A stretch of DNA of 64,000 bases from Marchantia polymorpha subsp. ruderalis (GCA_037833965.1 AP031354.1:8348001-8412000), one strand, 5' to 3'; numbered from the stretch's first letter, positions 1 to 14,027 are shown. Numbers and translations: made by a program. The notes: generated by a model from the letters alone, not told the origin.

Positions 1-3000
1 GTAAACAAAAAATTTCGAGGCAAGTTAGCTCTTCATTTTGGGTAGAGAGCCTTTTCTGTTATTCATTCTAATCCCCTGCAACGCCCCGAGGACAACTACC
101 TGGGTCTGGCTTATCCTTGGCATCTAGCTCATTCACTAGCGATGAGATTCAGCCTTGTTACTGCGTTACTTTACTGTACTGTAATGAGAGTCGTCGCACG
201 CCGTTAGTTCCAATGGATCTCAATGTAATTGACTGAAAGGGCTTCAGAGCTCCTTCTTCAATCCGGACCGCAAAACTTCATCTCTCCTTCAAATAATATT
301 GCTAAAGTCGTGAAATGAGCTTAAGCCCAATAACAATATGCAATACTTTTCAAGTTCTGAATCAATCAGAATAAAGTTATTTCGCCAGTTTGCGACATAG
401 ACTACTGTATCAAATTAAATTTTAAACGTTCCATTTCCTGTAGAAAATCCGTTCATGTAATTGTGGTCTCGTGCTCCTACTGTAATTGAGAATTCCTTCA
501 TTCTGCGTATGACAAGCATGTGAAGAGCATGGCGGCATTCATAGAATGCGTTGTAAGGAAAAAGTGACTTGACTTAAACATCAGGACTCGACTTTGAAAA
601 AGTCGTCTCAGAATCTCTCCTCGGTACTATTAATTCGGAGGAGTCCCGTTGATGGAGAATCGACGGCAACGGCTACTTCGAAAGGCGAACGCGGTCGAAC
701 GGAGGGACAAAGACCTACTATATTCACCAATAGACCAGGTTGATCCACAGTCACGAGGCAAAATGAAGGGATAGCAACGTTATCGGGTGGCGTGGTCCGT
801 TCATCTTATCTATTCCGGGTGTGATGATTCCCATGCCGGTGACCACAGTTGTCCGGACTCGTGAATCGGGTTGTTCAGGCTCCTGGGGTCCGCCCGAGGA
901 GCGTGAACGGTCGCGGACACTCGGCCGCGAACCACAGTCGAGTACCGTTGAAGCGCGGACGTTCTTGGTTGTCACGACCACAGTTAAGAGAACAACGGGT
1001 GAACGACAGAGGAAGGCCGACTTGGCCAGCTCGGCGCGGAACAGAACGAAGGACACGCGATCGTTGGATCCGACGGCCGAGATGCTCCACAGGCGTGTGC
1101 CGCGAACACCTTTTCGGTTACATGGCTTCCCGCACCGACACGTTGCAGGCGAAACGTCGACTGAGAACGGCGGCTTCGCTAACTCGATCACCGTGCGAGC
1201 TCAACGCATTGCCTTGTGACTTCTCTTCGCGGGGGGCAGAGGAAAGGGAAGGGAAGGGATGGGAAGGCATGGGAAGGGAAGCGAAGCGAAGCCTTGCCTT
1301 CGAGTGATCGAGGTCGAGTGACGTGAAGGTTCCAGGACCACTTGCAGTGCCCATGAGCGGGGCCCATGATTGTTCACGAATTCATTACGGCGATGGCTCA
1401 TGGTTGTAGTGGGGAATTGGGGGGCATGTTGTGCGGCTCGGTGAATCTTGGACTTATTGCGATGGTCAAACAAATGTCCGGGGCCGAAGAGGAAGAGGAA
1501 GAGGAGCAGGAGGAGGAGGAGGGCTCGAGGAGGAAGGAAGGGAAGGGAAGGAGAGCAGGCTGCTGCCGCTGCTGCAGTGAGCGAGGAGCAGTCAGCTAGC
1601 GCGCATGATGCTCGCAACGCTTGCCGCTGCCATGGGGATAATCGAGGAGATGGGATACGGTCGTTAATGAGTCTCGCGAGCACCGATCTCTACATGATGA
1701 GCCCGATCAGAACCTTGGAACCGAATCGCCCAGAGATCCCAGACGAGCTTACTCATACGTTATTAATGATGGTGACTGTGTGACCTTCCCTTATCATCCG
1801 ATCCAGCCCCTCCCCTCCCCTCTCCTTCCCTTTTGATCGATTCCTGCTCGCGGTGCGTCTGTCGCATACTTTATCTATTCTGCAGGCACGTTTGAGGTGC
1901 TGGGGAGGACGTGCATGCTCTGAGACGGCCGGATTCTTCACTATCCGTTCTCTTTCACTGCACAGACAAGTGGCCGAAGTATGTCAGGCGTGTCTATGCC
2001 GAGGAGCGTAATTGTGGTTGAAGAGAGGAAAAGAGGAGATGAGAGGAGATCGTCGGTCATCTGTCGATCTCAGAGATGTACGCTTGCTGTAGCTGTAGCT
2101 GGTGCTTTTGTGAAGATTGTTCCCCGAGAACTCCAGTCGCCTTTCGTTCCGTAATCTTCTTCATGAAGAGATCCAAGCTTGTCAGTGTCAGCTGAGCTCT
2201 GTTCTAGTCTGCGGTTGACGTTCGTACTCTGCACCGAATTCGAGCAATGATTGAACTCATGATGTCGATCAAGGAATGTGAATGTCGTGAATCTGTTGTT
2301 CTTCTCCACGAAAGTGACGTGTCTATCTCGTGGGAGCCGAGGGCTGAGGGTTGGAATCAAGGATCAAGGATGAGAATTATGCTCTTCTAACTCGTTTCTG
2401 CTGATGGCTTCACATGCTCAGCTTTACGGTAAATTTCAGCGAAGCTTGTACCACATCATCGAGTCTAAGGGTCTTTGCGAATCATTGAAGCGGTGGGCAA
2501 GCCTTGAATGGGATGAGATGACTAGACATTTCATACAAGTTCCACCTGCTCGCCGCGCCGGCGTCCTGCGATGTAGCATGGAACAGCCGATGAGCTGATT
2601 TCGAATTCTCTGATTCCAAGTCCGAGCAATTCCGGGCGATAGTGAATATTGGCTAACAGCCGTAAATCACCGAACGCGGTCACACACTACTCCACCTCAC
2701 AATTGTCCATCTTTCTTGTGAGGACGATAATTGTTCCTCCATCGACTGTCCAATGATGGAGTCAATAATTTATGGAAATATTTTGCATTTAATGATCGGG
2801 TTTGTATGTAGTCTGCATACGAGCTTCATCTGCGTATGCTGTCGAGGAGTGGAGAGGAAGTCGTGAGTCCGCCGAAGCTCCCACCCTCTCTCATCCACAA
2901 CGAATCCCTCGACGTCGATCTATCCTTCCTGAACTACAACATCCCCCTTTAATAATTCGCTTTCTCACAAAGGAATCAAATCGAAATGCTTGCGAATCTT

Positions 3001-3308
3001 TAAAATGATTGGTCCCTGCAGCTGAACCCATCAAAAATGAGGAATGCTCTAATGGAATGAATCAGCCCAAAGTGTTTGTGAATGACAACTGTCCAAAACT
3101 GATAACGGTGGAGAAAAGCACGATTGCCGAAGGCCAGAAATCGCTGTCGATTCGTTGATTGTCGAAAAGGACTCGGGGAAGGTGAAGAAAGTGACGAGCA
3201 AAGCGCCCTGTTCGTCTTTTTAGGGTTCATCTGCCCTCGCGACACACGACTCGATCTCCTTTGAGGAATTGAACCATGCTGTGAGCATCCAATAGCTTCG
3301 AGGAAGGT
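1..3308. other. Upstream region, no gene recognised
   Basis: This stretch is richer in G+C than the AT-rich blocks further right. Around 750-1310 several overlapping frames stay open at once on both strands, which is typical of GC-rich DNA without stops rather than of a gene. None of the translations (for example the 132-residue + frame from 821 or the 160-residue - frame ending at 1201) shows a recognisable domain. The part next to 3309 would hold the promoter and 5' UTR of the DUF1308 gene. A non-coding transcript or first exon here cannot be excluded. Confidence 0.4.
1235..1297 (+). repeat. GGGAA-type purine tract
   Basis: A run of GGGAA/GGGAT units with more than four G3 runs at short spacing, so the + strand matches the simple G-quadruplex pattern. 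Other purine-rich stretches follow at about 1486-1548, and a C/T-rich one lies near 1801-1832. Their function is unknown. Confidence 0.6.
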
Positions 3309-5994
3309 ATGGCAACGGGAGGAGATAGGTGCAATGCGCAAAGCCTCTACACTCGCGGGCTTGGGCTTCAAGAAAAGCTGAGGGCATGGGGAGGACCTGG
3401 CAGCGCTCGATTGCTAAAGCACGTTCGTGGCGAATTGGCCTTCGTAAACCGTCTGGTCGGTAACGACGAAAGGCTTCCTCCGTCGTGCCCAGAGCTTCGC
3501 AGGTTGGTAGAACTCAGTCAATTTGATTACGCAGGTGCCCAGATTCGAGGTCTGATCTTCGTCTTATCTGCCACACCGCCGAATAGCTGCCAGTTATCCG
3601 AAATCACGCAAGGAATGAAGCCTATCTTGTTTCTTTGTCAGATTTGACAATCACAGCTCCTCCCAATCTTCGAGTGCTACACATACTCGTCTTTTGCCCT
3701 CTGATGGCCCAGTTTGTACTAGAAAGAATGTCTACTTCCAAGTCTTGGGCTAGCAGGGCTGGTCCGAACACTGCCCCACTCTGCAGCTGGCGATTCTTTC
3801 TTGATTCCACCCGCAGATGGACAGATGTGCGTCGGAATTCAGTCCCTCTAACACCGAATGATAGAGCCAAGGAAATCAACTCCTTCTTGCAGAACCGTCG
3901 GTGCAGTCCGTCGCGGGTGATGCTATATCCGATTACGCTCGTCTAGATATTCATCGATTAGATTCGAATTTCCTTTTTATATTCATCCAACAGCAACATT
4001 CTCTCAAAGTTCATTGAGTCATTATCTGCTTGTAATTTACGAGGTAAGCTTATGGAGCTGGTTGTCGGAAGATGCTTCTGCTTGTTGAATATGCTTTTGG
4101 GCTGCGATCGTCGCCTTTAACGACGATACGCGCGTCTATATACGGAACCTGTTGTATAATTGTCGTCCTTGGCCGTGGATTCTGCATGGTCAGAGCTGAA
4201 TTCAGCTGAGTATTGACAGTTTCCAGGTTCGTTGCAGCACAAATTTCGATCACCTCGAGGCAGTTTTCGGGCTTCTGCAGAATCCCCTGGTGAGTGGAGT
4301 CACGGCAGTGATGCACAATTTTGCGGTCTCAGCATTAGAAAGCTCTGCCGATGAACGGGAGTTGTCAAATGAAGAGCAGCCCGTCGCGCACGTAGACGTC
4401 GCTTGCATGCTTCATGGCAGGCCAGTGTGGCTGGTCGTATCGACCCGGAATCCTCGATACATAATGTGGCAGGACTCGGATAAAAGTGGCAAGGGGCTGA
4501 GATCGCGACTCCTCGTTCTGCTCAATGCAGCGAGCGCAGATGCTGTGAAACAGCCGGCGTCGATATTGCTTTGTTTCCTGTGCGATGTGGACGATGGAGT
4601 CGACAGAGGATTGAGGGATGAGTTCGGAGCAGCGTGCTCGTTCGCTCTCGGATACCATCGAGCTTCAGCCGCCCCCGTGAGCAGCAGCTCGATGGAATCC
4701 AGCATAGTCGTACTCGACTCCAAAGACATCCATCTCCAGGAAGATTGCAACTTCTCAGAGGTCGAAGGAGGAGAATGGTTAGACGTCGAAGTGAATCAGG
4801 AAGCTCCAGCTGATCCAGCTCCATCGCAGGTGTGGGTGACCTATGAAGTTGATGTTGCAGGGTTCAAAAACTCCCGGAAACCCTCTCTAGAAAATTCTGT
4901 GATCACAGACTCGTCGCAGCATTGTACCGATCACAATCCCGAGACTGCGGATCGTGGGGGAGCAGGAGGAGCAGAAGATGAAGGAGACAAGTTGGATACA
5001 GTCGTTGACAAAGCTGTGCCACCGGAGGCGATGCTGACTGCTGAGGAACCAGCATCGGATGACTCCTGCCACTCGTCAAAATCGGTTCACGACGATGACG
5101 AAATTCCTATGTTGTGTCGGAGCATGGCAGCCTCTAATGGAACCATAAATTTGGACACTACTGCTCTCATAGCATTAGTCTCGGAGGCATCGAATGGCGG
5201 TGCCGAGCGGCTGCTGAGCTTACCGCATGAGGACATGGTGAAACGGTTTTCAAGCATGACCGCCTTTATTCGTGAGCAGGTACTCACTGTACCGGAAACT
5301 ATAATGCAATCTTTGTGTCATGGCAAAAGCATGGAGGGGGAGGGGGAGGGGCAGAGGGAGAGGGAGGGAGGGGACACATTGTACATGCGTCCTGAATCAT
5401 CGGTGCGTTGGAGTGCGTGTCTTTTGTCATAAACTCCTATCTGAGAGTGGAGTGTCGTGCTCGTGTTGGGACGTTTGCACAGGCACTTTCGGAACTGAGG
5501 AGACCTTTGGTTCCGGATATCGAAGAGGCCATCGCTTATCGGCAACCGGTGGTCTCGCACTACGTGCTCAACGAGTTCAACTCCATTGTGTCGCTCGTCG
5601 GAGGCCCCAAGGAGAAAGACCGAGCCGAAAAGCTGATACAACGCCTGAGGTACGGCTGTCTATCGCACCGATGTCGCTCCTTCCTCCTTCCGTGAGCTGA
5701 AAGTTACATTTATTAAATTTCTGGTGAGAGCTTGGATAAAGTTGGATTGCATGGGGCTGGTCTGTACGAATGGTTATGGTGTGCAGGGTTGTTCCAGATG
5801 CGCCGTCTGCTCGTGTCATGGCCCTCCCTCTAACAGGAAAGATTAAGACTAGGCACAAAGTCGTCTTCGGGACAGGGGACCTGCTCAACGTCCCCACGCT
5901 GACGGCGAATATGGCCTTTGTTCGTGCTGCTAGGCAAAAGGGCATGGCCATAGAGATTGTGGAGCACCGACCTAGGGCTCTTACAGGAGATTAG
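3309..5994 (+). CDS. DUF1308 (C7orf25/UPF0415-like) protein, 4 exons
   Basis: I model four coding exons: 3309-3506, 4227-5279, 5483-5649 and 5787-5994 (stop TAG), giving 541 residues. All introns are GT-AG and the phases join cleanly (0, 0, 2). The N-terminal part resembles the DUF5614-like half of human C7orf25 (helical, then an HLEAV stretch). A variable acidic linker follows. The C-terminal DUF1308 half starts at NLDTTALIALVSEASNGG, continues through GGPKEKDRAEKLI and ends with the family signature FGTGD...TANMAFVRAA...RPRALTGD. The start ATG opens a frame that aligns from the first residues. The family is widespread in eukaryotes and has been proposed to be PIN-like, but its role is not settled. 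The human protein is about 420 residues, and the excess here is mainly in the linker. The donor at 3507 is chosen by homology; a second GT at 3535 would not keep frame with the chosen acceptor. The gene stands alone, with no operon-like context. Confidence 0.88.
5334..5375 (+). other. Intronic G-quadruplex-like tract
   Basis: This lies inside the 203-bp second intron of the DUF1308 gene, about 55 bp after the donor. It holds runs GGGGG, GGGGG, GGGG and several GGG separated by single A or CAGA on the sense strand. It meets the simple four-run G4 pattern in RNA and DNA. Any effect on splicing is conjecture. Confidence 0.55.
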
Positions 5995-8358
5995 GAAAGA
6001 CGGCAGCATTTTAAATTGCCTCTCTCTCTCTCCCTCTCTCTCTTTTGTGTTGATTAATGTAGATACTTGAAACCAGTGGTTTTTAATGACAACACAAGTG
6101 GAACGAAAAGAGGTACGTCTCAGGAAGTGGCATTCACACGGAGATAGTGGAATAGGAGATGCCGAGCAGTTCTTTCTTCATCAGCTGTGTCCAGGAGATT
6201 TTAGTTAAGGATCTGGAAGGCGGGTTTGCCCCAGAAAGTGACAAACTACAGGGAGGCAACTGAATAAAATATGCAGGGCAGTGCTTATTTTATGAGTGCT
6301 GCCCACGAGATTTTAGGCAATGTCTGACATGGTTACCGAGCTGTGTAACTGGAATTGAGCCTATGAAAAGATGGCAGTTTTCTGTTGAAAATTAACAGAA
6401 TTCGATGATTACATTTATTGTCTTTCTTTTCGAATTTTCACTGTTTTGTATCGTGCTTTTCATGGGTATTTTCAGGCGCATTAGATTAATTTTAAGTGGT
6501 GACTGTTCCTGGCCCGACATTGCAGGTTCAATTTTTAGCATAGATTCGCTCATCAGATTTGAGCAGTGAAGTTTCAGTCCAAGATTTGAAAAGTTCTTGT
6601 TTGAGCAAGTGAAATTTCTTTTGTTTGAGATTAATTTTGTAAGCATGTCAGGATTGTGAGGGTTTGGTGCGTTGTGCGTGCCTCATAATTCTAGTAGGCA
6701 GAAGTAGCCTGATGACTAAGACCTTCCCAGTACTCTCTAATATTTTTATGAGGTACGTGTTCGCTGTGTATAACAGCTCCGACACACAGACCATAACCAG
6801 AGTGATCTCTCCCACAACTAGTTTTCATGTTTCAATTGTATCCAAGTCTTTTATGGTGTTCAATTTCTCAATTTCTCTTCTCAGAGCCCTTTCTCAGGGC
6901 ATGCATGCCTGGGTGCATCAAGTCCTTCGAGTGCATGACACTGTTAATTGCATGACACTGTAAGTGTTACATGTAGAAATACAAACGCTTGATATCACCA
7001 GATTTTCAGCGGCAAAACATGCTGGGAATGCACAAAACGCTTTCGACCATCATACTTCCCAGCCCATTTTGGAACAGGTTGACTGCTCGAACAGATGCAC
7101 TAAGAGTCTACCATAAGCACCATTGTGAAAGTTGAAACTACGTTTTTCTCATACCGTGAAGGTGAAGTTATTTATTCATGAAAAATCTACTTTTCCTTGG
7201 TTTTTACTTGTTATTCAAAAGAGGGTCAAGTTCTCCCCTAATTCCCGTTGCCATTGGGATGAGGGGAGAAACAAATAACAAGAAAACAAGCGGGTAGTTA
7301 CTCTTGCAGACATACTTACATGCCAAATTTACGATTGATGAGCCAAGGATCAGAGAAGTTTAAAATCCACCGTTCGATCACTATGTCTAGACAGTAACAA
7401 CGATATTCAGTACAAAGTGACATAGAACTGAAAAACATTTCATTATTCTCTACTCCACATATCATAAAACATCTTCTCGTTTTCACCAGTTTAAATCTCT
7501 CGAAAACAGCATCCACAAGATACTACCAAACATGTCAGCGATTGTATACGTTTTATTGCCCACTTGCCTCGGTCAAAACCATCTTATGTCCATTAAATGA
7601 TAACGAGTGATAGTTACGTCAGTATTAGTTTAGCCTTGACTGCAACAATACACGAGTTTGGGCTCCCAAATGAAAAATTAGCAATATCTCTATACTACTA
7701 TCAGTGAGCTCTCCAATATTTACCACTATTTACTCCTCTACAGAATTACCCTCTGAAATAATTGTTACATATGTCCCCTACAACTTCACAATATTACTTG
7801 TGTTCCGCCAACTCTACGACTCTCCAGTCCTCTACACCGTCTACCAGTTCCAAGCATCTTCATTCAGTCTTTGAATCTATATATATACAAGCTATGCATG
7901 ATGTATGTGACAGCCATATGAAGGCTTGTAAAGTTCTGCCTGTTAAAATATTATGTTCTATCCACAGCCATTGCAGTAATGCATCTACGGCTGATCTAGT
8001 GAGAGAATCTTGAGCTCAAAAATTCTTTACAGGATTCTGAATGACTAAGCTTTTAAAATGGACGTACGTCCTTTATGTGCAACTCCTCGAGCATCTAGGC
8101 ATCACCTGCAAACTGCAAGTTAAAGATATGAAGTTATTAACGTTAATTTTGACCTTCACAAAACAGCGTTGCAATCAAAATGTCTTTGTGGCAAATAAAC
8201 ACAAACAAACATACAAATCAAAGAATGTGCGAGCAGCTCTGAAAATGCCATAATGATGAAGACAATGAACAAAAAAAACACGATCAAATCGAAAAAAACT
8301 GACCTCTGAAAGTCGAAGCAGGTTTGACAGTATGGAGCAATTTGATCCAGGTACCATC
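5995..8358. other. Convergent 3' flanks between DUF1308 and LEA_2 genes
   Basis: The two neighbouring genes converge, so this 2.4-kb stretch should contain both 3' UTRs. A CT microsatellite sits at 6018-6044, just after the DUF1308 stop. The short open frames here (up to 99 codons, for example 6664-6963) have no recognisable domain and no splice-consistent continuation. I see no further gene. Confidence 0.5.
6018..6044 (+). repeat. (CT)n microsatellite
   Basis: A pyrimidine dinucleotide run, interrupted once by CCC, in the presumed 3' UTR of the DUF1308 gene. Confidence 0.8.
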
Positions 8359-9231
8359 TTACACCAAGTTACAGTGCTGACTCAGTACGACCTTGTCCTT
8401 GGGGTCGATTAACATTTCGCAAGACACAGTGACCTACAACAACCGTGAAGATCATGTTTAGTGACCACCGTTGTCCGAAAGTTTTTGGTGAGCAGATAAT
8501 TTGAAAAACCCCACCTACAAGGAAAACTAACTGGCGTAAATATTTGTCCAAAAGCAAGTAATCTCGACCTACGACTCCAGATAAACAAAGAACACAAGTA
8601 ACGGCTGTTGTGCATATATCCAGTAAACAAAAATATAGAAGTCTCATACTTCCTCATACTTGTCGAAGAACAAAACCTCCACCGCCCCAAAAAACACTGC
8701 GACCACATCCAACGGCAGTTCCCTGTTTGCGACATCAACGAGAAGTTCTGGCACATGCTGGAAAAGTTCCTTTCCTTGCAAGTCTAACGCAGCTACAGCG
8801 CTAACGGTGCTTCTGGCTGGAATTTTTCCACCTGTTGACTCAACTTGCCCTAACTCATCTCCTCTGTACTTTATATGAGCTACGACTTTATCGTAATTTG
8901 CACCGAAAAAATTTCGATTGGTGATCAGGAGGTCCAACTTAAGGTTTACATCCAGGTGTATTGCAGGTAACACCGATCTTTTATCCGAGTCATCATACTG
9001 AATACTGATCCCATCCATCTTAATACGCCTCACATCTATACCGGGTTCCGCAGGCCAAATCAAGTAACCAGCTCCCCCAATGGTTATGACTGATATTGCA
9101 ATAACCAGAAGACGAGTGAGAGGACATGTCGACAGGAAGTTCTTTCCAGACTGAGCGCCCCGCGGAGAACCACCCACCAGCGTGTACTGAGGATAACCAT
9201 AATACCCAGTAGAACTCTCAGACATCTTCAT
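8359..9231 (-). CDS. LEA_2 family (NDR1/HIN1-like) membrane protein, 2 exons
   Basis: Two exons on the minus strand: 8650-9231 and 8359-8433 (stop TAA at 8359-8361). The intron is GT-AG, phase 0, and gives a 218-residue protein. Without the splice the frame ends after only a few more codons at 8644. The short second exon supplies the conserved C-terminal strand VTVSCEMLIDPKDKVVLSQ, which matches the end of LEA_2 domains and strongly supports the intron. A tyrosine-rich N-terminal tail is followed by one membrane segment (about residues 41-59) and then the LEA_2 beta-sandwich with the typical NRNFFGANYDKV stretch near residue 104. Such NHL-type proteins sit in the plasma membrane or endomembranes and act in stress or defence responses. 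This member's role is unknown. A second in-frame ATG two codons downstream could also start translation. Confidence 0.85.
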
Positions 9232-12200
9232 TAACTCAAAAAAGACGAGGTGCTTCGATGAACTTCAGGCAAGTACAAAAGTATCTCAGTATTCTTCAGC
9301 TCCTTCTTGGAAATGTTGGGGACGAATCTTATCAGAATCTGAAATCTCCACAAACGCACCGACAAAAGCGTCAATTCAAGTTTTCATAGAAAACCTTGAA
9401 CACGTAGGATGACAACATATAGCATCGACAAGAATCACGCCCACTGAAGTTTGTCGCAAGCATGTATAAACTCGTTTGGATACTGAGTGAAAGCCCAACG
9501 CAACCTCGACAAAAAAAGCTGAACTCGATGGGAAAATAAGTGCAGCCCTCTGAACCCTCGACAGTGAACAGGCAGTTGTCAAAACAATTCATAAATGTCA
9601 GGATAACTTCGTACCGTACATAAAATGCCACAATCACCACACAAACCAAAACGTCCATCTTTTGACCTGCATACTGCCAAATTGAAAACACAGTTTCACC
9701 ACGTAACTCTCAGGAATTCTAATCGATGGATGGACATCGAAGTATACATTGGCACGAACATACCTAATAAGAAAAAGCTAAGTAATGTTCAATTCATCCT
9801 TCTCTCCGGATGATTTATCATATTTGCAGTTATTCAGCGAATTACAACCCATCTCTCTTTTCCGACCATTCCAACGTCTTCTCAAACATGTTCCGCACAT
9901 CACCCATAGCGTTCTACACCACAAACAGAGATGCAGTCAAGAATAGATGTTGAACCTGTGAACTGCCCTAATGTGACCCAGCGGGCTTAAGGCTCTGCAT
10001 GCATACATGTCGATATCAGACGACTGCAACTAGCACATGTTAGTCGACGTAATGTGCATAGGTTGCGAGCAGCCCTTGAGAAAAGACGAACAACTAAAAG
10101 CTTACACGTCAAACGCTCTTAAGCAAATATCAACTTCGACCAAGAGTACCTCTGCGCTGTTCAGGCGAACAAAGACTGACCTCCACTTTACGGCAATTGA
10201 GAGACAATGATAAGGACGATTGCCACCATCTTCAAATCCTGCTCTTAACGCCTACTGACATCGTCTCTAAGGTCTTAAACGCTCACCTCGACATCCGCCT
10301 ACCAACATTATCACTCCCTCTTTCGATACCACTTCGCTTACTAAATTTTTCCATAGTTAGGTTTCAATATCTTCCTCGCCCTCAACACTCGAAAGTGTCT
10401 ACCAGGCTTACGGAAGTGTATCCACATGTGACGTTAGGGTCATTGTGCCGCTACTCTAGAGCTGGTGCTTGCATTTAAATGCGCAACATATCCCCATACA
10501 CGTACTAAGACCAACTTCTTTTTCCAATAGGAGCTTAGATGTTATTTTGAAATTTGCAGAAGAGTGACTTTGAATAACATCTACATCAGTTAGCAATCCA
10601 GACGGCAGTCACGACGAAAATTCGCCCTTCAATTGCACAGAAATGTCCTGTTTCAGACCCTACGACAGTCAGATATGATCACGAAAGCCTCCTCAGACAG
10701 AGTTTCCTGGACTCAAATAGCTCTCTAGCAATTGTTTATGACAAATTATTTCTTCGCATTCTTATTCTCTTAACAAACCGACTAACATCGACATGCCAGG
10801 GATTACTCCGGAACGCCCGTGCGGAGTCCAGGACCGCCGAAGAAAATCAAGATGGCGGCTATCATCGAACGAAAAGACAGGATTGAAACATGAAAACCAT
10901 AAAAACCATAAAATCTGAGGAGACGAGCCGATCTAAATCTCGTACCTCTCCAACTCGAAACCCTTAAGCGCACAAGCAGACACCAGGGCTCTCTAACCGA
11001 GAAGTTCAGACGGATCTATGACACTCCCCTCGGTGAACAATGCCTCTGTAAGCGAAAGCGGTGAAGAAATTTGATCCCTCTGCAGACGTAAATAAAAAAC
11101 TCCCCATCCATACACCACTTCGCCTCTGGCTCTCTCAACTTCTTTCACTGCCCTCTACCTCCGTCGTCATTCAGGACCAAGAATTACTCATCAGCGAATT
11201 GAGCCAAGTGTCAAACGGATCTATACCCTCCAAACTCAACCGCCGAATGATAGTTAACTATATATATTCCGCAAGATTCCGCGCACCCATTCCACACCAT
11301 CCGCTCCCATTACATATCGATTCGGAACGGAATGACCCAACAGCATGAAACCAGGCCCCCACTACGCACACCGGGCCCCACCTGTAGCCCCAGAGTTCTT
11401 CAAACCCTGAATCGAATTGCTTTATGATGAAATGGCAACGAGTGCAGGAGATCACAGCAGCAAAACAGCGTACACGCCCGCCACTCAGGACACTTTATCG
11501 TACTTCGGTAGAAGAACGAAACCCTTCTTTCGCACTTCTCAATGCCCTTGCAGGCCACCTGTTTCTGGCCCCACCTCTACCATGGTGACGCTCGTTGTGA
11601 CGCAGTATTCGATAGACTTGCCCTCAGAACCGTCGGATCTGGCCGACGAGCGACGATTACCGCAATAGCTTCCGCTGTCGCTGCCAAGTACATGGTACAA
11701 ACCCTATTCCCCAATCTACCATGTTGGACCGGTATGCCTACTCTACACGAATGACCTATGTTCGCATCCGCATCTCTCCTACCGTTCGATCCAAGCATGT
11801 ACGTAGTCCATCGTAGCTGTGACACGTTCAAGTGACGAGCAAGCTTAACGATCATCTGACACAGGTACAAAATTCATACTGAACTGCGTCCGTACCTGAA
11901 CGGCCCTGAGCCCATTTCCGGCAAGCGGTTTCCAGTTTGGTACACCGACCGCTATGAGTTTAGGATACAATGGGTATTTTGAGGTGAACCGCGCGGCTAA
12001 AGAGCGAAACCGCGCGCGGAGCACATGAATGGGCAAGTTTCGGACACAAATCCGTCGCATGCGAAGACGGACTTCGCAACCCTTCGCATGCAAAGCTTGT
12101 CGAAAGTGACCATATGGCAAATATACACTGACGGTATAGCGCATGCATTGTTCGTATACCGTGAACAGCCCGTGTCCTGTAGGGAGTGGTTAATGTGGCC

Positions 12201-12440
12201 GTAGATGAAATATAATCTCTGCTCCTACGTGGCTTATGGCCGGTTGCATGTTTGTGATCCACGTCTCTATGACCACGCAGCTCGAATTCTCTGTTGCCAC
12301 GTGCTTTCCCGAGCGAGGTTGATTAGTAAAAGACAGGTGCTGTCTCAATCCGTGGAGTGCATGCAGCAAAGATATCTACATATATTAAGTTTTCTCTGCA
12401 TTACCGTTCACTTTCAGTTCGATTTGTAAAAGTTTCATTC
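9232..12440. other. Intergenic, no gene recognised
   Basis: This is upstream of the LEA_2 gene and should carry its promoter near 9232-9700. The open frames here (up to 106 codons, such as the - frame 9371-9691) are short, overlap on both strands and have no recognisable motif. I see no repeat structure. At 10851 a well-placed ATGGCGGC context opens a reading frame of only 13 codons. Confidence 0.45.
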
Positions 12441-13756
12441 TTGTATGGATGAGACACCGTAGATAATTTTGATTTAATTATTATGAATTACATGTGTAAT
12501 CATTCAAATAACTATCTTCAGGAATTATTGTACTTAGTTCCTGCAGTTTGGAGAAAAATATTCTCATACAAAAAAATTCATTAGAATAAATATTCATTTA
12601 AAAGTGATAATATAGTACTATATATATAACCACATACAGAGATTGAATTTCCCTCTGAGTAGAACTATACATATCAAAAATCAAGAAAAAAATTCTATCT
12701 ATATGTTGATCATGCTACTTATGATTACGAAGATATTCATCAAGTTGGGTATGTATTTATGATAAAATTGTAGAAAATTTATGATTTTATCTATTTGAAA
12801 TAGATTTTCTTTAGTGAAGAAAAAATGCATCTTTAAAAATTCTCAGAAAATCAACTACAAATTTTTTTTAATGAAGTGATTGTTCATAGTGTTTGAAATA
12901 TCCAGAAACAATGATTTTATATAAAAAGAAATTTCTAAAATTCTAAAAAAACATCATAAATATTATCAATACTTTGATCTTTCATATTTGAGCTTCCTTT
13001 ATATATGGATATCAAAATATATATTTTCGTCATATCAAAAGTCAGAATTTTTTTATTCAACACATATTTCTGAAAATCAATATTTATGAATATTATAACA
13101 TATCAACAAGTAGAATAATGTAACAATGTTCATAAATAACGAATTGTATGTAAGTAGGCCGATACCAAAATATGAACTTTGTGAAAAGGTACATAAAAGA
13201 ATTCAATCATGTATTTACGCATAGCGTAAATACATCATCATACTTTGAACTTTCTCATACTTACGTAATAAAAAATACGATGTCAAATACAGCATATATT
13301 ATGATATCAAAAATTAAAAACGATTATAATTTTAACTGTTTCGTCAATAGATTCAAATAAAATAATGCATGTTCATTCAACTAAAATATTGGATGTATTA
13401 TACATTTACAAAATATGTGGACAAAGACAACACTCCATAGTCTAAAACCTACAAACTTAAAACTTTATAATTTTTAATTCTGAACAATCACAACATTTTA
13501 GTTGTAATGATATTTTGTAAATGACATTATATATATATATATATATATATTATTGCATGTTCATTCAACCCTTCGCAAAAAAATGTTATAATTTTTCTTG
13601 AATTAAAATATAAAAATAAATATATGACTAAATATAGTTATAATTCTCAATTGCTAGTTTGTCTTTATCAAATGATTTCATAAGCAAAACATACTTCTGT
13701 TAAATGATTATCATATATATAAAACTTCAAGATTATTATTCACTAACTTTTAGTTG

Positions 13757-13792
<36 letters not shown>

Positions 13793-14027
13793 CTTTCTTT
13801 ACACACACAATCAATATATTTTACCACAAAAATTATATGTTACTATGTAAGTTAGATTACACAATCAAAATGCAAAACATACCACTTTGTATTTCATTAT
13901 TATAAAAATAATATATTTATAATTTTTTCCATAAATGATCTCAATAAAGATATTTTAATTATATCATTTTAATTTTTAATTTCTCAATTCTTAAAAAAAT
14001 ATTTCAACATGCTAGTATAATGAATTA
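12441..14027. other. AT-rich intergenic DNA with AT microsatellites
   Basis: Strongly AT-rich, with many stops in every frame. AT dinucleotide runs lie at about 13528-13553 and 13761-13790. No gene or element boundary is visible apart from the TIR element starting at 14028. Confidence 0.7.

Noticed and set aside
751-1683. Four overlapping ORFs of 132-160 codons on both strands
   Set aside because: GC-rich and purine-tract DNA with few stops; no recognisable domain in any frame.
4290-5432. Single-exon reading of the DUF1308 middle region
   Set aside because: It starts at GTG and runs through an intron after 5279; homology resumes in another frame at 5483.
8369-8756. Minus ORFs of 92 and 115 codons downstream of LEA_2 exon 1
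   Set aside because: They read the intron in the wrong frame; the real short exon is 8359-8433.
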